Counted from the stretch's first letter, positions 10,505 through 20,441 are shown. The stretch is 64,000 nt of DNA from Kosakonia arachidis (GCF_900116535.1 NZ_FPAU01000004.1:248001-312000), one strand, 5' to 3'. Translations and numbers: made by a program. Notes: generated from the letters alone by a model not told the origin.

Positions 10505-13500
10505 TCAGTTGATGGCGAAATAACTGGTATTCAGCATTAAATCCAGCGGCTGAGCCTGTGAAATAATGTCGCCATAAATCATATCGATGCCGATGCCGGA
10601 AAGGGTGTCCATCATCAGCGGCTGATTGATCGGCCCGGCGATGCTCTTCATGCCCAGGCGCTGGGCGTGGCCCTGAATAATGGTCACCATCATCTCGTCC
10701 ATCAGATTACCGTGAACGTTGGTAACCAGTTCCGGATCGAACATCAGGTAATCGGCCATGTTTGGGTCCAGCTGGTTAAAGATATCCAGATCGTGCCCGA
10801 TATGGCTGAGGATAATGCGGCAACCCGCCAGGCGCAGTTGCTTCAGATTGTCGAGCAGGATGTTATCTTCACGCATCAGCGCATCGGCGTGCACGACCAG
10901 ATGCAGCAGCCGGGCGGATAGTGGGCCGCTTTCCAGCAGATTGAGCAGTTCATTCACCAGCGTTGTGCTGGAGAGCCCTGCCACGGAAAGCGGCAGGGCA
11001 ATGCCGAGCCCTTTACCTGCAACGGCAGTGGCGTGATTAAGGAAAATTTCATGGAATACGCGGCGGTCGAGTGCGCGGAGCAGCTCAGGTTCGCTAAGGC
11101 CGGAACGGAAAGCGCTCTCCTCCATCGCTTCGCCTTCGCTGGTCAACAAACGCAGGCAGAGTAGCCAGAAGTTGCAGGTCTCCGGCATCCGTGGCGACGC
11201 CACGCCGTGGGCAATTAGTAGCAGATCATTGTCTTTGATCATATGCCATTGTTCATCCAGCGACTTCATGCTGCGCTCATGCTGCACATGGCCTTGCTGC
11301 GGTTCGTACACTGTCACGATCCCGCGACCGTTATTTTTGGAAGAATAACAGGCGATATCCGCCTGTGACATTACTTCTGAAGCCTGATAGTTGGTTTCAT
11401 CAATCAACGAAATTCCGGCGCTGGCACCGATACGGTGCGAATGGCCTTCCCACTTAAAGGGGTAGTTATTGATGGCTTCAACAATACGGCCAGAAATATA
11501 CCGCGCGCTCTCAATATTGCAGTCCGGTAGCAGCAAACCGAACTCATCGCCGCCAAGGCGGGCGAGAATATCGGTCGACCGCAACATGCTGAGCATCAGC
11601 GACGAGATCTCACGCAGCAGGGCGTCCCCCGCCGCGTGCCCGGCTGAATCGTTGACAGCTTTAAAGCGATCAAGATCGATAAATACCAGCGCATGGTGCT
11701 GGTGGAATTCCTGCACTGTTAGCAGCAGATGTTTGAGATGGTTTTCAAAACTGACCCGGTTCGCCAGATTGGTCAGCGCATCGTGCGAAGCGCTGTAGCT
11801 GAGCTGCCGCAGCATTTTTCGGGATTCCGTTACATCCTGAATCACCAGCACCGAGCCAATATGTTGCCCATCCAGCGTGCTGAGCGGCGTTACGCTGTAG
11901 TGAATGTCGAAGCAGCCGCCGGTGCGGCAGTGCAGTACCATATCCTGTTCAATGGCCGAACGAGACATATCACCGCTGTGAATGTTTTCCATCGCCGGGC
12001 CATTATCACCAAAAGTGATGCGCAGCACCGTCAGCAACGGCTGGCCGATAGCCTTTTCCTGTGCCCAGCCGCTCATTTTCTCCGCCACCGGGTTCATAAA
12101 GGTGACGTTCATATCCACATCGGTACAAAGCACCGCTTCGCCGATGGAATCCAGCGTAATGTGCAGGCGTTCTTTTTCCTGGTATAGCGCGTCGTTCAAC
12201 TGCTTAACTTCCGTCATGTCCATATTAACGCCGAGCAGCCGTTCAACTTCGCCATGCTTGTTCAGCACGCGGTTTGCCAGCGTGCGAATATGGCGAATAC
12301 CGCCTTTGACGCTGATGCGGAACTCCAGTTTGAAAGCCATGCGTGCTGCCAGCGCGTCGCGGATAATGCGTTCGGTTTCTGGTCTGTCTTCCGGCAGCAC
12401 GCGTTCGTACCACAATTGCCATGTCGGTTTCGCGTGGGGAGGCACTTCGTACATCTCAAACATGCGCTTGTCCCAACTGATAATGTCCGGCTTAAGCTCC
12501 CACTCCCAGATGCCAATCCCGCCCGCCTCGTTCGCCAGCGTGATGCGCTCCATCAGGCGCTTGTTAACCCACTCGGTCTGCTTTAGATCGTTAATGTCTT
12601 CGACCTGGGCGATAAAGTAGAGCGGGGTGCCATCCGTGTGACGAACAACGGATACCGCTATCAGCGCCCACACCAGCTCGCCGCTACGCGTGTAATAGCG
12701 CTTTTCCATGGAGTAAGTGGAGATGTCCCCGCGCACCAGTTTCTCAAGCTGTTCCAGATCGCTGTTTAAATCTTCCGGGCAGGTGAGTTGCTGGAAGGTC
12801 ATCTGCCGCAACTCCTCTTGGTTGTAACCCAGAAACTGACATAACGCTTTGTTGGCCTGTAACCACTGTCCTTCAGTGCCCACCAGTGCCATCCCGATGG
12901 CGGAATACTCCATCGCATTTCGAAAACGCTCTTCGCTTTCGATAATGTGTTTGCGCTCGGTGCGAAAGGCATACATGACCATCGTCATGACATTCACCGG
13001 CAGCAGGATCATCAGGAACGGCAGCCACTGCGCGTTCATCATCACGTAGTTTTTCGGCACAGTGATGAGAGTGGGGTCATGCGCAATCATCAGGGAGACC
13101 ATCATGATGGTTATCAGAAAGACGAGAAAGGCTTCAACCCGCGGCAGGCGTACGGCACTCCACATTAGCAGTACAATTACCGCAGTAAACGGCCACGGCA
13201 GGTAGTGCAACGCCAGCCAGCTTAGCCCGAGCGTGATAGAGAGCGTTGCAAGCGTTTCCAGCAGCAACTGTGGTTTACGATGACGCAACAGGTAGTGCGG
13301 TTTAAATAGCAGGCCGAGCGGCACAAGTGCCAACGCGCCGATAGATTCCGACAGTACCCATACCAGAAAGGTACGCAGAGTATTGTCGCCAGACGTCAGC
13401 AGACAGATCAGCACGCCGCCAATCAGCGGAGGAATCAGCGCGCTGCCGATTGCCAGACGCAGCCAGTCGCTGAGGTTTTGCAGCGGGTTATACCAGGGCA

Positions 13501-13834
13501 ACAGTTTGCGCAGCAGCACCGCGCCTATCGCTGCCTCAATAACATTGACAACCGGGTAACGGAGATCGATATGGCTGGCCGATGAGAGCATTACCGTTGC
13601 TGCCATATTGCCCAGCACGCAGGCCAACGCGATGCCCGGCCACATTCGCCCTGCATGGCGGTAAAATCCCACCATAATAATAGCGGTGGGAAACCACAGC
13701 GGCGCGATAATGGTGCCGAAACGGATAAGCTCCAGCGAGAAGAGCGTAAAGATGAAAGAGAGCAGCCCTAAACTGACAAGCCGCAGCCCAGGATGTGGGG
13801 TGGTAACCAAAACGCGTTGGTGTTGTTTCTTCAT
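10505..13834 (-). CDS. dgcE: DgcE (YegE), MASE1-PAS-GGDEF diguanylate cyclase with degenerate EAL
   Basis: This 1109-residue inner-membrane protein (E. coli 1105) makes c-di-GMP and stands at the top of the curli/cellulose control cascade in E. coli. The order is an N-terminal MASE1 membrane sensor of about ten helices (about 1-300), PAS/PAC repeats (about 300-660), a GGDEF domain with intact LARLGGDEFGLLLPD, and a C-terminal EAL-like domain. In the latter, the EAL signature is replaced by IAHGVASPR, so phosphodiesterase activity is not expected; the E. coli protein has the same replacement. It is transcribed alone, divergent from udk. Confidence 0.95.
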   Translation of the reverse strand: MKKQHQRVLVTTPHPGLRLVSLGLLSFIFTLFSLELIRFGTIIAPLWFPTAIIMVGFYRHAGRMWPGIALACVLGNMAATVMLSSASHIDLRYPVVNVIEAAIGAVLLRKLLPWYNPLQNLSDWLRLAIGSALIPPLIGGVLICLLTSGDNTLRTFLVWVLSESIGALALVPLGLLFKPHYLLRHRKPQLLLETLATLSITLGLSWLALHYLPWPFTAVIVLLMWSAVRLPRVEAFLVFLITIMMVSLMIAHDPTLITVPKNYVMMNAQWLPFLMILLPVNVMTMVMYAFRTERKHIIESEERFRNAMEYSAIGMALVGTEGQWLQANKALCQFLGYNQEELRQMTFQQLTCPEDLNSDLEQLEKLVRGDISTYSMEKRYYTRSGELVWALIAVSVVRHTDGTPLYFIAQVEDINDLKQTEWVNKRLMERITLANEAGGIGIWEWELKPDIISWDKRMFEMYEVPPHAKPTWQLWYERVLPEDRPETERIIRDALAARMAFKLEFRISVKGGIRHIRTLANRVLNKHGEVERLLGVNMDMTEVKQLNDALYQEKERLHITLDSIGEAVLCTDVDMNVTFMNPVAEKMSGWAQEKAIGQPLLTVLRITFGDNGPAMENIHSGDMSRSAIEQDMVLHCRTGGCFDIHYSVTPLSTLDGQHIGSVLVIQDVTESRKMLRQLSYSASHDALTNLANRVSFENHLKHLLLTVQEFHQHHALVFIDLDRFKAVNDSAGHAAGDALLREISSLMLSMLRSTDILARLGGDEFGLLLPDCNIESARYISGRIVEAINNYPFKWEGHSHRIGASAGISLIDETNYQASEVMSQADIACYSSKNNGRGIVTVYEPQQGHVQHERSMKSLDEQWHMIKDNDLLLIAHGVASPRMPETCNFWLLCLRLLTSEGEAMEESAFRSGLSEPELLRALDRRVFHEIFLNHATAVAGKGLGIALPLSVAGLSSTTLVNELLNLLESGPLSARLLHLVVHADALMREDNILLDNLKQLRLAGCRIILSHIGHDLDIFNQLDPNMADYLMFDPELVTNVHGNLMDEMMVTIIQGHAQRLGMKSIAGPINQPLMMDTLSGIGIDMIYGDIISQAQPLDLMLNTSYFAIN

Positions 13835-14187
13835 TACCGCTTTATCCGCAACCCTGTGACGTCCGGAACCGCGTCCGGAGAGTAAAATTTGAATTTTGGA
13901 TTATGCTAGTACAAACAATTTACAATTCCTATGCCGGGCGCTCATAATTTGACATCATAGTGTTATTAATTACTTAGTCAGTAATGAAAACGCATCCATC
14001 GTGGTAATTTTGCGCGTTTTAATGTGTGACTGGTCAGCCAGAGGAGCAAAAGTGAGCGGCTTTTTGCCACCCCTTTTTCCGCTAAGGATTCGGCTGGTAT
14101 CGCGACGGTGAAATCCCTATAATTGCCGCGTTTGACGCTTTGGCGTCGTCCTTCCTTTACATCCAGGTTAATCAGGTCGCTAAATTT
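13835..14187 (+). other. Divergent dgcE-udk intergenic region
   Basis: These 353 bases hold no supported gene. The left part (13880-13970) is AT-rich and should contain the dgcE promoter, though no clear pair of hexamers stands out. The right part holds the udk promoter candidate and leader. A 75-codon minus-strand frame crosses into udk and is discarded. Confidence 0.6.
14095..14123 (+). promoter_or_regulatory. Candidate udk promoter
   Basis: A perfect TATAAT (14118-14123) lies 64 bases before the udk ATG. The matching -35 with 17-base spacing is TGGTAT (14095-14100), a poor match to TTGACA, so the call rests mainly on the -10. Confidence 0.5.
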
Positions 14188-14829
14188 ATGACTGATCAGT
14201 CTCATCAGTGCGTCATCATCGGCATCGCCGGCGCATCTGCTTCAGGTAAAAGTCTTATCGCCAGCACATTGTACCGTGAGTTGCGCGAGCAGGTGGGTGA
14301 TGAACATATTGGCGTTATTCCAGAAGACAGCTACTACAAAGATCAAAGCCATCTGTCGATGGAAGAGCGTGTGAAAACCAATTATGACCACCCCAGTGCA
14401 ATGGATCATAGTCTGTTATTCCAGCATTTAGAGTCGCTTAAGCGTGGCGAGGCCATTGAATTACCGGTGTACAGCTATGTGGAACATACGCGTACCCAGG
14501 AAACTATCCGCATTGAAGCGAAAAAAGTGATTATCCTGGAAGGGATCCTGTTACTGACTGATTCACGCCTGCGCGATGCGATGAATTTCTCCATTTTCGT
14601 TGATACCCCGCTGGATATCTGCCTGATGCGCCGTATCAAGCGCGACGTTAACGAGCGCGGTCGTTCAATGGACTCGGTGATGGCGCAATATCAAAAAACC
14701 GTGCGTCCGATGTTCTTGCAATTTATTGAACCTTCAAAGCAGTACGCCGACATCATCGTGCCGCGAGGCGGTAAAAACCGCATCGCCATTGATATTCTGA
14801 AAGCCAAAATCAGCCAGTTCTTTGAATAA
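14188..14829 (+). CDS. udk: Uridine kinase
   Basis: This 213-residue P-loop kinase phosphorylates uridine and cytidine using GTP or ATP in the pyrimidine salvage pathway. The start [12 protein letters not shown] gives exactly the E. coli length; an upstream in-frame ATG at 14140 adds non-family residues. The Walker A is GASASGKS at 15-22, and the nucleoside-binding region includes [12 protein letters not shown]. The pyrimidine theme continues with dcd 83 bases downstream. Confidence 0.97.
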   Translation: MTDQSHQCVIIGIAGASASGKSLIASTLYRELREQVGDEHIGVIPEDSYYKDQSHLSMEERVKTNYDHPSAMDHSLLFQHLESLKRGEAIELPVYSYVEHTRTQETIRIEAKKVIILEGILLLTDSRLRDAMNFSIFVDTPLDICLMRRIKRDVNERGRSMDSVMAQYQKTVRPMFLQFIEPSKQYADIIVPRGGKNRIAIDILKAKISQFFE

Positions 14830-14864
14830 TACATGTTAGGCTATAACACTGAGTGTTAAGTCCT

Positions 14865-14885
14865 GCCCCTGATCTTCTCAGGGGC
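14865..14885 (+). terminator. Hairpin between udk and dcd
   Basis: A perfect 8-bp stem (GCCCCTGA / TCAGGGGC) with a 5-base loop lies 35 bases after udk. It has no U-tract, so it may be a processing or attenuation hairpin or the 3' end of udk mRNA rather than a strong terminator. Confidence 0.5.
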
Positions 14886-14912
14886 GTGTCGCACTATTAA
14901 GGAGAATGCGCC

Positions 14913-15494
14913 ATGCGTCTTTGTGACCGCGATATTGAAGCCTGGCTGGATGACGGCCGGCTTGGTATTAACCCGCGTCCGCCGGTAGAACGGATTAACG
15001 GGGCGACGGTGGATGTCCGCCTCGGCAATAAATTCCGCACTTTCAGCGGACACACTGCGGCGTTTATCGATCTCAGCGGCCCTAAGCATGAAGTCAGCGC
15101 GGCGCTTGACCGGGTTATGAGCGATGAGATTGTACTTGCCGAAGGCGAGGCGTTTTTCCTTCATCCGGGGGAACTGGCGCTGGCGGTGACCTATGAATCC
15201 GTAACATTGCCTGCCGATCTGGTCGGCTGGCTGGACGGGCGCTCTTCACTGGCGCGTCTGGGGTTGATGGTACACGTGACCGCGCACCGCATTGACCCCG
15301 GCTGGTCAGGCTGTATCGTTCTGGAGTTCTATAATTCAGGCAAGCTGCCGCTGGCGCTGCGTCCGGGCATGCTGATTGGTGCCCTGAGCTTTGAGCCGCT
15401 TTCCGGGCCAGCCGATCGTCCTTATAACCGACGTGAAGATGCGAAATATCGCGATCAGCAAGGCGCGGTCGCCAGCCGCATTGATAAAGACTGA
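14913..15494 (+). CDS. dcd: dCTP deaminase
   Basis: This 193-residue enzyme, identical in length to E. coli Dcd, deaminates dCTP to dUTP, the main source of dUMP for thymidylate synthesis. Family signatures are VDVRLGNKF near residue 33, the catalytic region [20 protein letters not shown] with the downstream [13 protein letters not shown], and the C-terminal nucleotide-capping tail [10 protein letters not shown] good ribosome site (AAGGAG) precedes the ATG. It precedes asmA by 21 bases, so the two are probably co-transcribed. Confidence 0.97.
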   Translation: MRLCDRDIEAWLDDGRLGINPRPPVERINGATVDVRLGNKFRTFSGHTAAFIDLSGPKHEVSAALDRVMSDEIVLAEGEAFFLHPGELALAVTYESVTLPADLVGWLDGRSSLARLGLMVHVTAHRIDPGWSGCIVLEFYNSGKLPLALRPGMLIGALSFEPLSGPADRPYNRREDAKYRDQQGAVASRIDKD

Positions 15495-15515
15495 CTGATC
15501 TCCATTGAGGATGCG

Positions 15516-17363
15516 ATGAGAAGAGCGTTAACAACACTGATGATCTTGCTGGTCGTGCTGGTTGCTGGCCTTTCGGCATTAGTGTTACTGGTCAATCCGA
15601 ACGATTTTCGCGCTTACATGGTGAGCCAGGTGGAGGCGAGGAGCGGCTATCAGCTACAACTTGATGGCCCGCTGCGCTGGCACGTCTGGCCGCAGCTTAG
15701 CATTCTCTCTGGTCGCGTCACGTTGACGGCCCCCGGCGCGGAAATGCCGGTAGTGAAAGCCGATAATATGCGTCTTGATGTCAACCTGTGGCCGTTGCTG
15801 TCGCACCAGTTACAGGTGAAACAAGTGATGCTGAAAGGGGCGGTGATTCAGCTTACTCCGCAAAGCGAAGCGGCACAGGGAAAAAGTGCGCCGGTGGCAC
15901 CGCATGGCAACTCACTGCCGCTGGTGGAATCGGATCGCGGCTGGTCATGGGATATTTCCCGCTTACAGGTTGCCGATAGTTTGCTGGTTTTCCAGCGCGC
16001 CAACGATGAACCGGTGACGGTGCGCGATATTCGTCTGCAAATGGAGCAGGATGCGCAAGATCAGGCGACGCTGGATTTCTCCGGGAGGATTAACCGCAAT
16101 CAGCGCGACCTGACGCTTTCATTCAGCGCGAAAGTGGATGCTCGCGACTATCCGCGTAATCTCAGTGCCGCTATCGATAAATTGCAGTGGCAGCTTCAGG
16201 GGGGCGATACGCCGCCGAAGGGTATTAGCGGGGCGGGTACATTGCAAGCGCAGTGGCAAACCGCGACGCAGCGGCTAACGCTGAATGATATTAGCCTCAG
16301 TGCGAATGACAGCGCCGTTACCGGCAAGGGAAGCGTAACGTTCGGCCTGCAGCCAGCTTGGGCGCTCGATGTGCAGTTCGATAATCTCAATCTGGATAAC
16401 TTGCTGCCGTCGGAAGTCACGCAGAGCGGCGACGCCGTGACGCCACAGGGGCAGGAACAAAACCGCCTACCGCGCCCGGTGATTTCCAGTGGGGCGGATA
16501 TACCGCCGTACAACGCCTTGCGCGGTTTTACGGCGCAAATCGGTATCACGGCGAAAAACGTGCGCTGGCGTGGTATGCAGTTTGTCGATGTTAGCGGCCA
16601 GTTCAACAATAATGCTGGTTTTCTCGCTATCCCGACGTTGCGGGGCAAAATGGGGAGCGGGCAAATCTCATTGCCCGGTACGCTGGATGTGCGCGGCAAG
16701 CAGGCCCATGCTGAATTCCAGCCGCGACTGGAGGGCGTTGAGATTGGCAATATCCTTAAAGCGTTTAATTACCCGATTGCGCTGACCGGCAGCCTGACCA
16801 TGGCGGGCGATTTCAGCGGCCCGGATATCAATGCAGAATCTTTTCGCCGCGACTGGCAGGGAGAAGCGCACGTCGATCTGAAAGACAGCCGCACGGAAGG
16901 GCTTAACTTCCAGCAACTGGTACAACAGGCGGTAGCGCGCAGCAGCGATGTGCATGCGAAAGATAATTTTGACAACGCCACCCGGCTGGATAATTTTAGC
17001 GCAGAGTTGTCACTGGATAATGGGCTGATGACTTTCAGCGATATGCAGGGCAACTCCTCATTGTTGGCGCTCTCCGGGGAAGGTGAGATGGATCTGGTGC
17101 AGAAGCAGGCCGATATGCGCTTCAATGTCCGGGTACTGGAAGGTTGGGAAGGTGATAGTGCGCTGATTGACTTCCTGAAAGCGACGCCGATCCCCCTGCG
17201 CATTTACGGTAAATGGCTGGCGCTTAATTACAGCCTGCAGGTGGACCAGGTGTTGCGTAAACATTTGCAGGACGAAGCTAAACGTCGTCTCAATGACTGG
17301 GTTGAGCGTAATAAAGATTCGCAAAACAGCAAGGATCTGAAAAAGCTGCTTAAGAAAATGTAA
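15516..17363 (+). CDS. asmA: AsmA, outer-membrane assembly-related protein
   Basis: This 615-residue protein (E. coli 617) has a single N-terminal membrane helix (LMILLVVLVAGLSALVLLV, about 8-26) and a long periplasmic beta-rich AsmA domain. AsmA-family proteins are thought to be bridge-like phospholipid carriers between inner and outer membranes; E. coli asmA was found through suppression of OmpF assembly mutants. The C-terminus DEAKRRLNDWVERNKDS and final KKLLKKM are as in the family. It follows dcd closely and is closed by a hairpin. Confidence 0.95.
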   Translation: MRRALTTLMILLVVLVAGLSALVLLVNPNDFRAYMVSQVEARSGYQLQLDGPLRWHVWPQLSILSGRVTLTAPGAEMPVVKADNMRLDVNLWPLLSHQLQVKQVMLKGAVIQLTPQSEAAQGKSAPVAPHGNSLPLVESDRGWSWDISRLQVADSLLVFQRANDEPVTVRDIRLQMEQDAQDQATLDFSGRINRNQRDLTLSFSAKVDARDYPRNLSAAIDKLQWQLQGGDTPPKGISGAGTLQAQWQTATQRLTLNDISLSANDSAVTGKGSVTFGLQPAWALDVQFDNLNLDNLLPSEVTQSGDAVTPQGQEQNRLPRPVISSGADIPPYNALRGFTAQIGITAKNVRWRGMQFVDVSGQFNNNAGFLAIPTLRGKMGSGQISLPGTLDVRGKQAHAEFQPRLEGVEIGNILKAFNYPIALTGSLTMAGDFSGPDINAESFRRDWQGEAHVDLKDSRTEGLNFQQLVQQAVARSSDVHAKDNFDNATRLDNFSAELSLDNGLMTFSDMQGNSSLLALSGEGEMDLVQKQADMRFNVRVLEGWEGDSALIDFLKATPIPLRIYGKWLALNYSLQVDQVLRKHLQDEAKRRLNDWVERNKDSQNSKDLKKLLKKM

Positions 17364-17364
17364 C

Positions 17365-17387
17365 TATCCGGCCGGTTTGGCCGGATA
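17365..17387. terminator. Hairpin between convergent asmA and NudK-like gene
   Basis: A perfect 9-bp stem (TATCCGGCC / GGCCGGATA) with a 5-base loop begins two bases after the asmA stop and ends 17 bases before the stop of the opposing gene. It lacks a U-tract on either strand. The GCCGGATAAGC text at its right arm resembles a REP element half. Confidence 0.55.
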
Positions 17388-17404
17388 AGCAACGGCGCGG
17401 TGGG

Positions 17405-17989
17405 CTATAAAATGCCCTCCAGCGCCAGATGTTGCAGCAGCATAATGGTCTTGCCGTCAGCGATATCTCCAGTACGGATTGCCGCCAGTGCGCTGGCAAA
17501 ATCCATTTCTACCACTTCAATATCCTCACCCTCTTCGATCACGCCGCCACCGTTTCCGACGCGTTTGCTGTCATCGTATTGAGCAATAAAAAAGTGCAGT
17601 TTCTCGCTGACAGAACCGGGGCTCATCCACGCGGCGAACACTTTCTGCACTTTTTCTAGCCGATAACCGGTCTCTTCTTCCGCTTCGTGACGAATGCGTT
17701 CTTCAGGCTCAAGCTCATCCAGCAGACCTGCGGCCGCTTCCAGCAAAAAGCCGTGGTGCTGGTTGACGAAAAGCGGTAAACGAAACTGTCGGGTAAGGAT
17801 CACGCTCCGCTTGCTGATGTTATACAGCAGGATCACCGCACCGTTGCCCCGGTCATATACTTCACGGGTCTGGCGCTGCCATTCACCGTCATGACGGCGG
17901 TAATCAAAGGTGTATTTGGTCAGTTTTCCCCAGTCCTCAGAGAGGGGCATCGACGCAATGATGCGTATTTGTGCGTTTTCAGATGACAT
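17405..17989 (-). CDS. NudK-like Nudix hydrolase, probable GDP-mannose pyrophosphatase
   Basis: This 194-residue Nudix protein is close to E. coli NudK (191 aa), with matching blocks REVYDRGNGAVILLYN (42-57), TRQFRLP (66-72), the Nudix box region GLLDELEPEERIRHEAEEE from residue 88 running into TGY, and WMSPGSVSEKLHFFIA. NudK hydrolyses GDP-mannose to GMP and mannose-1-phosphate. The start at 17989 has AGGAGCTG in front; a longer frame to 18085 would run into the regulator's promoter. It is divergent from the DeoR-family gene with 83 bases between. At this position E. coli has no such gene, and substrate choice needs assay. Confidence 0.8.
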   Translation of the reverse strand: MSSENAQIRIIASMPLSEDWGKLTKYTFDYRRHDGEWQRQTREVYDRGNGAVILLYNISKRSVILTRQFRLPLFVNQHHGFLLEAAAGLLDELEPEERIRHEAEEETGYRLEKVQKVFAAWMSPGSVSEKLHFFIAQYDDSKRVGNGGGVIEEGEDIEVVEMDFASALAAIRTGDIADGKTIMLLQHLALEGIL

Positions 17990-18025
17990 ATCAGCTCCTG
18001 TACAGGTAAAATAGCAACATAACGC

Positions 18026-18058
18026 GCACATTCGTGCATTATCAAGGTATTTCGTGCA
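18026..18058. promoter_or_regulatory. Repeated TTCGTGCA boxes, candidate operator
   Basis: TTCGTGCA occurs at 18031-18038 and again at 18051-18058, a spacing of exactly 20 bases, so both copies face the same side of the helix. The first copy also forms an inverted repeat GCAC-ATTC-GTGC (18026-18037). The pair sits in the 83-base gap between the NudK-like gene and the DeoR-family regulator, where autoregulation would act. Function is inferred. Confidence 0.45.
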
Positions 18059-18072
18059 ATCAGGAGTACGTG

Positions 18073-18828
18073 ATGCTAACCCCACAACGTAAACAGCTGA
18101 TCCTCAAGCAACTTGCTGAAGAAGGACTGGTTTTGTCGAAAGCACTCAGCGAACGATTTGGCGTCTCGGAAGATACGGTGCGGCGCGATCTGCGTGAGCT
18201 GGCAACTGAGGGTTTATTACAGCGTGTGCATGGTGGTGCATTGCCATCTTCCGCCGCCACGGTGACATTTGCCGAGCGGCAACATTTGCAGTCTGACGCC
18301 AAGCGGCGTATCGCGCAGAAAGGTGCGCAGCTCATCTCACAAGGGCAGGTTGTTATGATTGATGGCGGTACGACGACCTCTGAGCTGATTACTTGTTTCC
18401 CACAGGATTTACGTATTACCGTGGTAACGCATAGTCCCAGTATCGCCGTTGGGCTGGCACAGCATCCTCTGATTGAAGTGGTGATGATCGGTGGCTATCT
18501 CTACAAACATTCTATCGTCAACGTTGGTGCAGGCGCACTGGAGTCTATCAGCCGGATACGCGCCGACCTCTTTTTTATGGGCGTGACCGGTGTACATGTG
18601 GAGGCCGGTCTCAGCACTGGGGATTTTGAGGAGTCGCGTATTAAACGTGCATTGGCGGACAGGGCGGCAGAAACCGTGGTTCTGGCCTCGCCGGAGAAAC
18701 TGAACAGTGCATCGCCGTGGGTGATTGGCGATATCTCGCTGATTAACACGCTGGTGGTGGACGCGCAGACCGACGATCGACTGCTGGCTCCGTTTAACCA
18801 CCATGGGGTAACGGTGGTTAAAGCGTAG
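18073..18828 (+). CDS. DeoR/GlpR-family transcriptional regulator
   Basis: This 251-residue regulator starts at MLTPQRKQLI, set by AGGAG eight bases upstream. The N-terminal winged helix-turn-helix (1-57) has the DeoR signature LSERFGVSEDTVRRDLREL and the wing RVHGGAL. The C-terminal sugar-phosphate-sensing domain shows DGGTTTSEL (97-105) and the typical block ADLFFMGVTGVHVEAGLSTG. Such proteins usually repress neighbouring sugar-metabolism genes and are relieved by a phosphorylated sugar. The only plausible neighbour target is the divergent NudK-like gene. I do not recognise a named orthologue. It ends four bases from the yegH stop (convergent). Confidence 0.85.
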   Translation: MLTPQRKQLILKQLAEEGLVLSKALSERFGVSEDTVRRDLRELATEGLLQRVHGGALPSSAATVTFAERQHLQSDAKRRIAQKGAQLISQGQVVMIDGGTTTSELITCFPQDLRITVVTHSPSIAVGLAQHPLIEVVMIGGYLYKHSIVNVGAGALESISRIRADLFFMGVTGVHVEAGLSTGDFEESRIKRALADRAAETVVLASPEKLNSASPWVIGDISLINTLVVDAQTDDRLLAPFNHHGVTVVKA

Positions 18829-18832
18829 CCAT

Positions 18833-20416
18833 TTATACTTCGTAGTCTGGATCTTCTTCACGCGTCAACGGAATGATTTGCACTTTCTGCACGCGGTGGC
18901 TCTCAACTTTCAGGGTTTTAAGCAGAACATCACCCACCTGCACCGCTTCACCTGGTTTGGGGATCCGTTGCAGGTACTCCATCAGCAGGCCGGCAATGGT
19001 ATGATAGTCACGCTTCTCATCCAGCGGCAGCGCAATGTACTGCACCAGATCCTCCAGTGGCATATGGCCATTGGCCGTCCAACTGCCATCGCTGTTTTTC
19101 TGGATATCGTGGCGGGCATCGATATCTTCCACTTCATTCGGCAGATTTCCGGCGATGGTTTCCATTACATCGCTGAGAGTGACAATACCTTCCACGGACC
19201 CAAATTCATCGACCACGAAAGCGAAGTGGGTGCGGGCGTTGCGGAACTGCTCCAGCGCCTGTAACAGTGGCAGCGTTTCCGGGAATACCAGCGGCTGACG
19301 GATCAGTGCCTTCAGATCCAGCGGTTCACCACGCAGGGATTGTTGCAGCAGATCGAGCACATGGACGACGCCGAGCAAGTCCTCTTCAGCATCGCCGCCA
19401 GTAACCACTACGCGTGTATGCTGGTTTTTATCCAGCAGAGCACGGATCTCTGATTCGGGCGTGCTGAGATCGATATGCTCAATATCGTGGCGCGATGTCA
19501 TGATGCTGCTAACCGAGCGTTGATTGAGGTTCAGCACTCGCTCAATCATGCGCCGCTCCTGCAAATTAAAGATCTGGCTGTCGTCGCTGTTGTGCAACAT
19601 CGAGGCGGTGTCGGCATCCAGTTCAGCATCCTCTTTCCGCCCGCTTAGCAGGCGCATCACCGTTTCTGTTGTGCGCTGACGTATCGTCTGGTTGGCGAAC
19701 AGAAAACGGCGGCGATTAAAGATAGCCAACTGGTTCAGCGCTTCTATCATCACCGAGAAACCAATTGCGGCGTACAGATAGCCTTTCGGTATATGGAAAC
19801 CAAAACCATCGGCCACCAGACTAAAACCAATCATCAGCAGGAAACTGAGACAAAGAATAACAATCGTCGGGTGACTGTTGACGAAGCGAGTCAGGGATTT
19901 ACTGGCCAGCAGCATCAGGGTAATAGCAATCACCACGGCAGCCATCATGACGGCCAGGTGGTCAACCATGCCGACAGCGGTGATCACCGAGTCGAGCGAG
20001 AAGACCGCATCCAGCACCACGATCTGGGCGACCACGGCCCAGAACTTCGCACCACGCCGCTGCGTTGGATTCTCGCTGTCTTTACCTTCAAGGCGCTCAT
20101 TAAGTTCCACCGTCGCTTTAAACAGCAGAAACAGGCCGCCGAGCAGCATAATCAGATCGCGCGCGCTGAAGCTCAAGCCGTGCACCGTAAGCAGAGGATT
20201 GGTGAGTGTCACCAGCCAGGAGATTGAGGCCAGCAAAAGCAGTCGCATCAACATCGCCAGCAGCAGCCCGGTAACACGGGCGCGATCGCGCTGCGCCGCA
20301 GGCAATTTCTCCGCAAGAATTGCAATAAACACCAGGTTATCAATACCGAGTACCAGCTCGATCACTACCAGCGTGACCAGCCCGGCCCAGATTGATGGAT
20401 CGGCAATCCATTCCAT
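18833..20416 (-). CDS. yegH: YegH, TerC-family membrane protein with CBS and CorC domains
   Basis: This 527-residue protein has exactly the E. coli length. The N-terminal TerC domain with about seven helices (1-235) carries [18 protein letters not shown] and [16 protein letters not shown], the two acidic helix motifs of the family. It is followed by a CBS pair (about 300-420, with [12 protein letters not shown] and [18 protein letters not shown]) and a C-terminal CorC/HlyC domain (about 440-520). TerC proteins are linked to metal ion handling; the specific YegH function is unknown. It is divergent from wza across a 689-base leader. Confidence 0.94.
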   Translation of the reverse strand: MEWIADPSIWAGLVTLVVIELVLGIDNLVFIAILAEKLPAAQRDRARVTGLLLAMLMRLLLLASISWLVTLTNPLLTVHGLSFSARDLIMLLGGLFLLFKATVELNERLEGKDSENPTQRRGAKFWAVVAQIVVLDAVFSLDSVITAVGMVDHLAVMMAAVVIAITLMLLASKSLTRFVNSHPTIVILCLSFLLMIGFSLVADGFGFHIPKGYLYAAIGFSVMIEALNQLAIFNRRRFLFANQTIRQRTTETVMRLLSGRKEDAELDADTASMLHNSDDSQIFNLQERRMIERVLNLNQRSVSSIMTSRHDIEHIDLSTPESEIRALLDKNQHTRVVVTGGDAEEDLLGVVHVLDLLQQSLRGEPLDLKALIRQPLVFPETLPLLQALEQFRNARTHFAFVVDEFGSVEGIVTLSDVMETIAGNLPNEVEDIDARHDIQKNSDGSWTANGHMPLEDLVQYIALPLDEKRDYHTIAGLLMEYLQRIPKPGEAVQVGDVLLKTLKVESHRVQKVQIIPLTREEDPDYEV

Positions 20417-20441
20417 CGTAAACGTAATGCCTTCTGTGATA

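Noticed and set aside
10505-11300. Functional EAL phosphodiesterase domain in DgcE
   Set aside because: The EAL signature and following catalytic residues are replaced (IAHGVASPR), as in the E. coli protein, so only a structural or binding role is likely.
13978-14205. 75-codon minus-strand open frame overlapping the udk start
   Set aside because: It runs across the udk promoter and start codon and matches no family.
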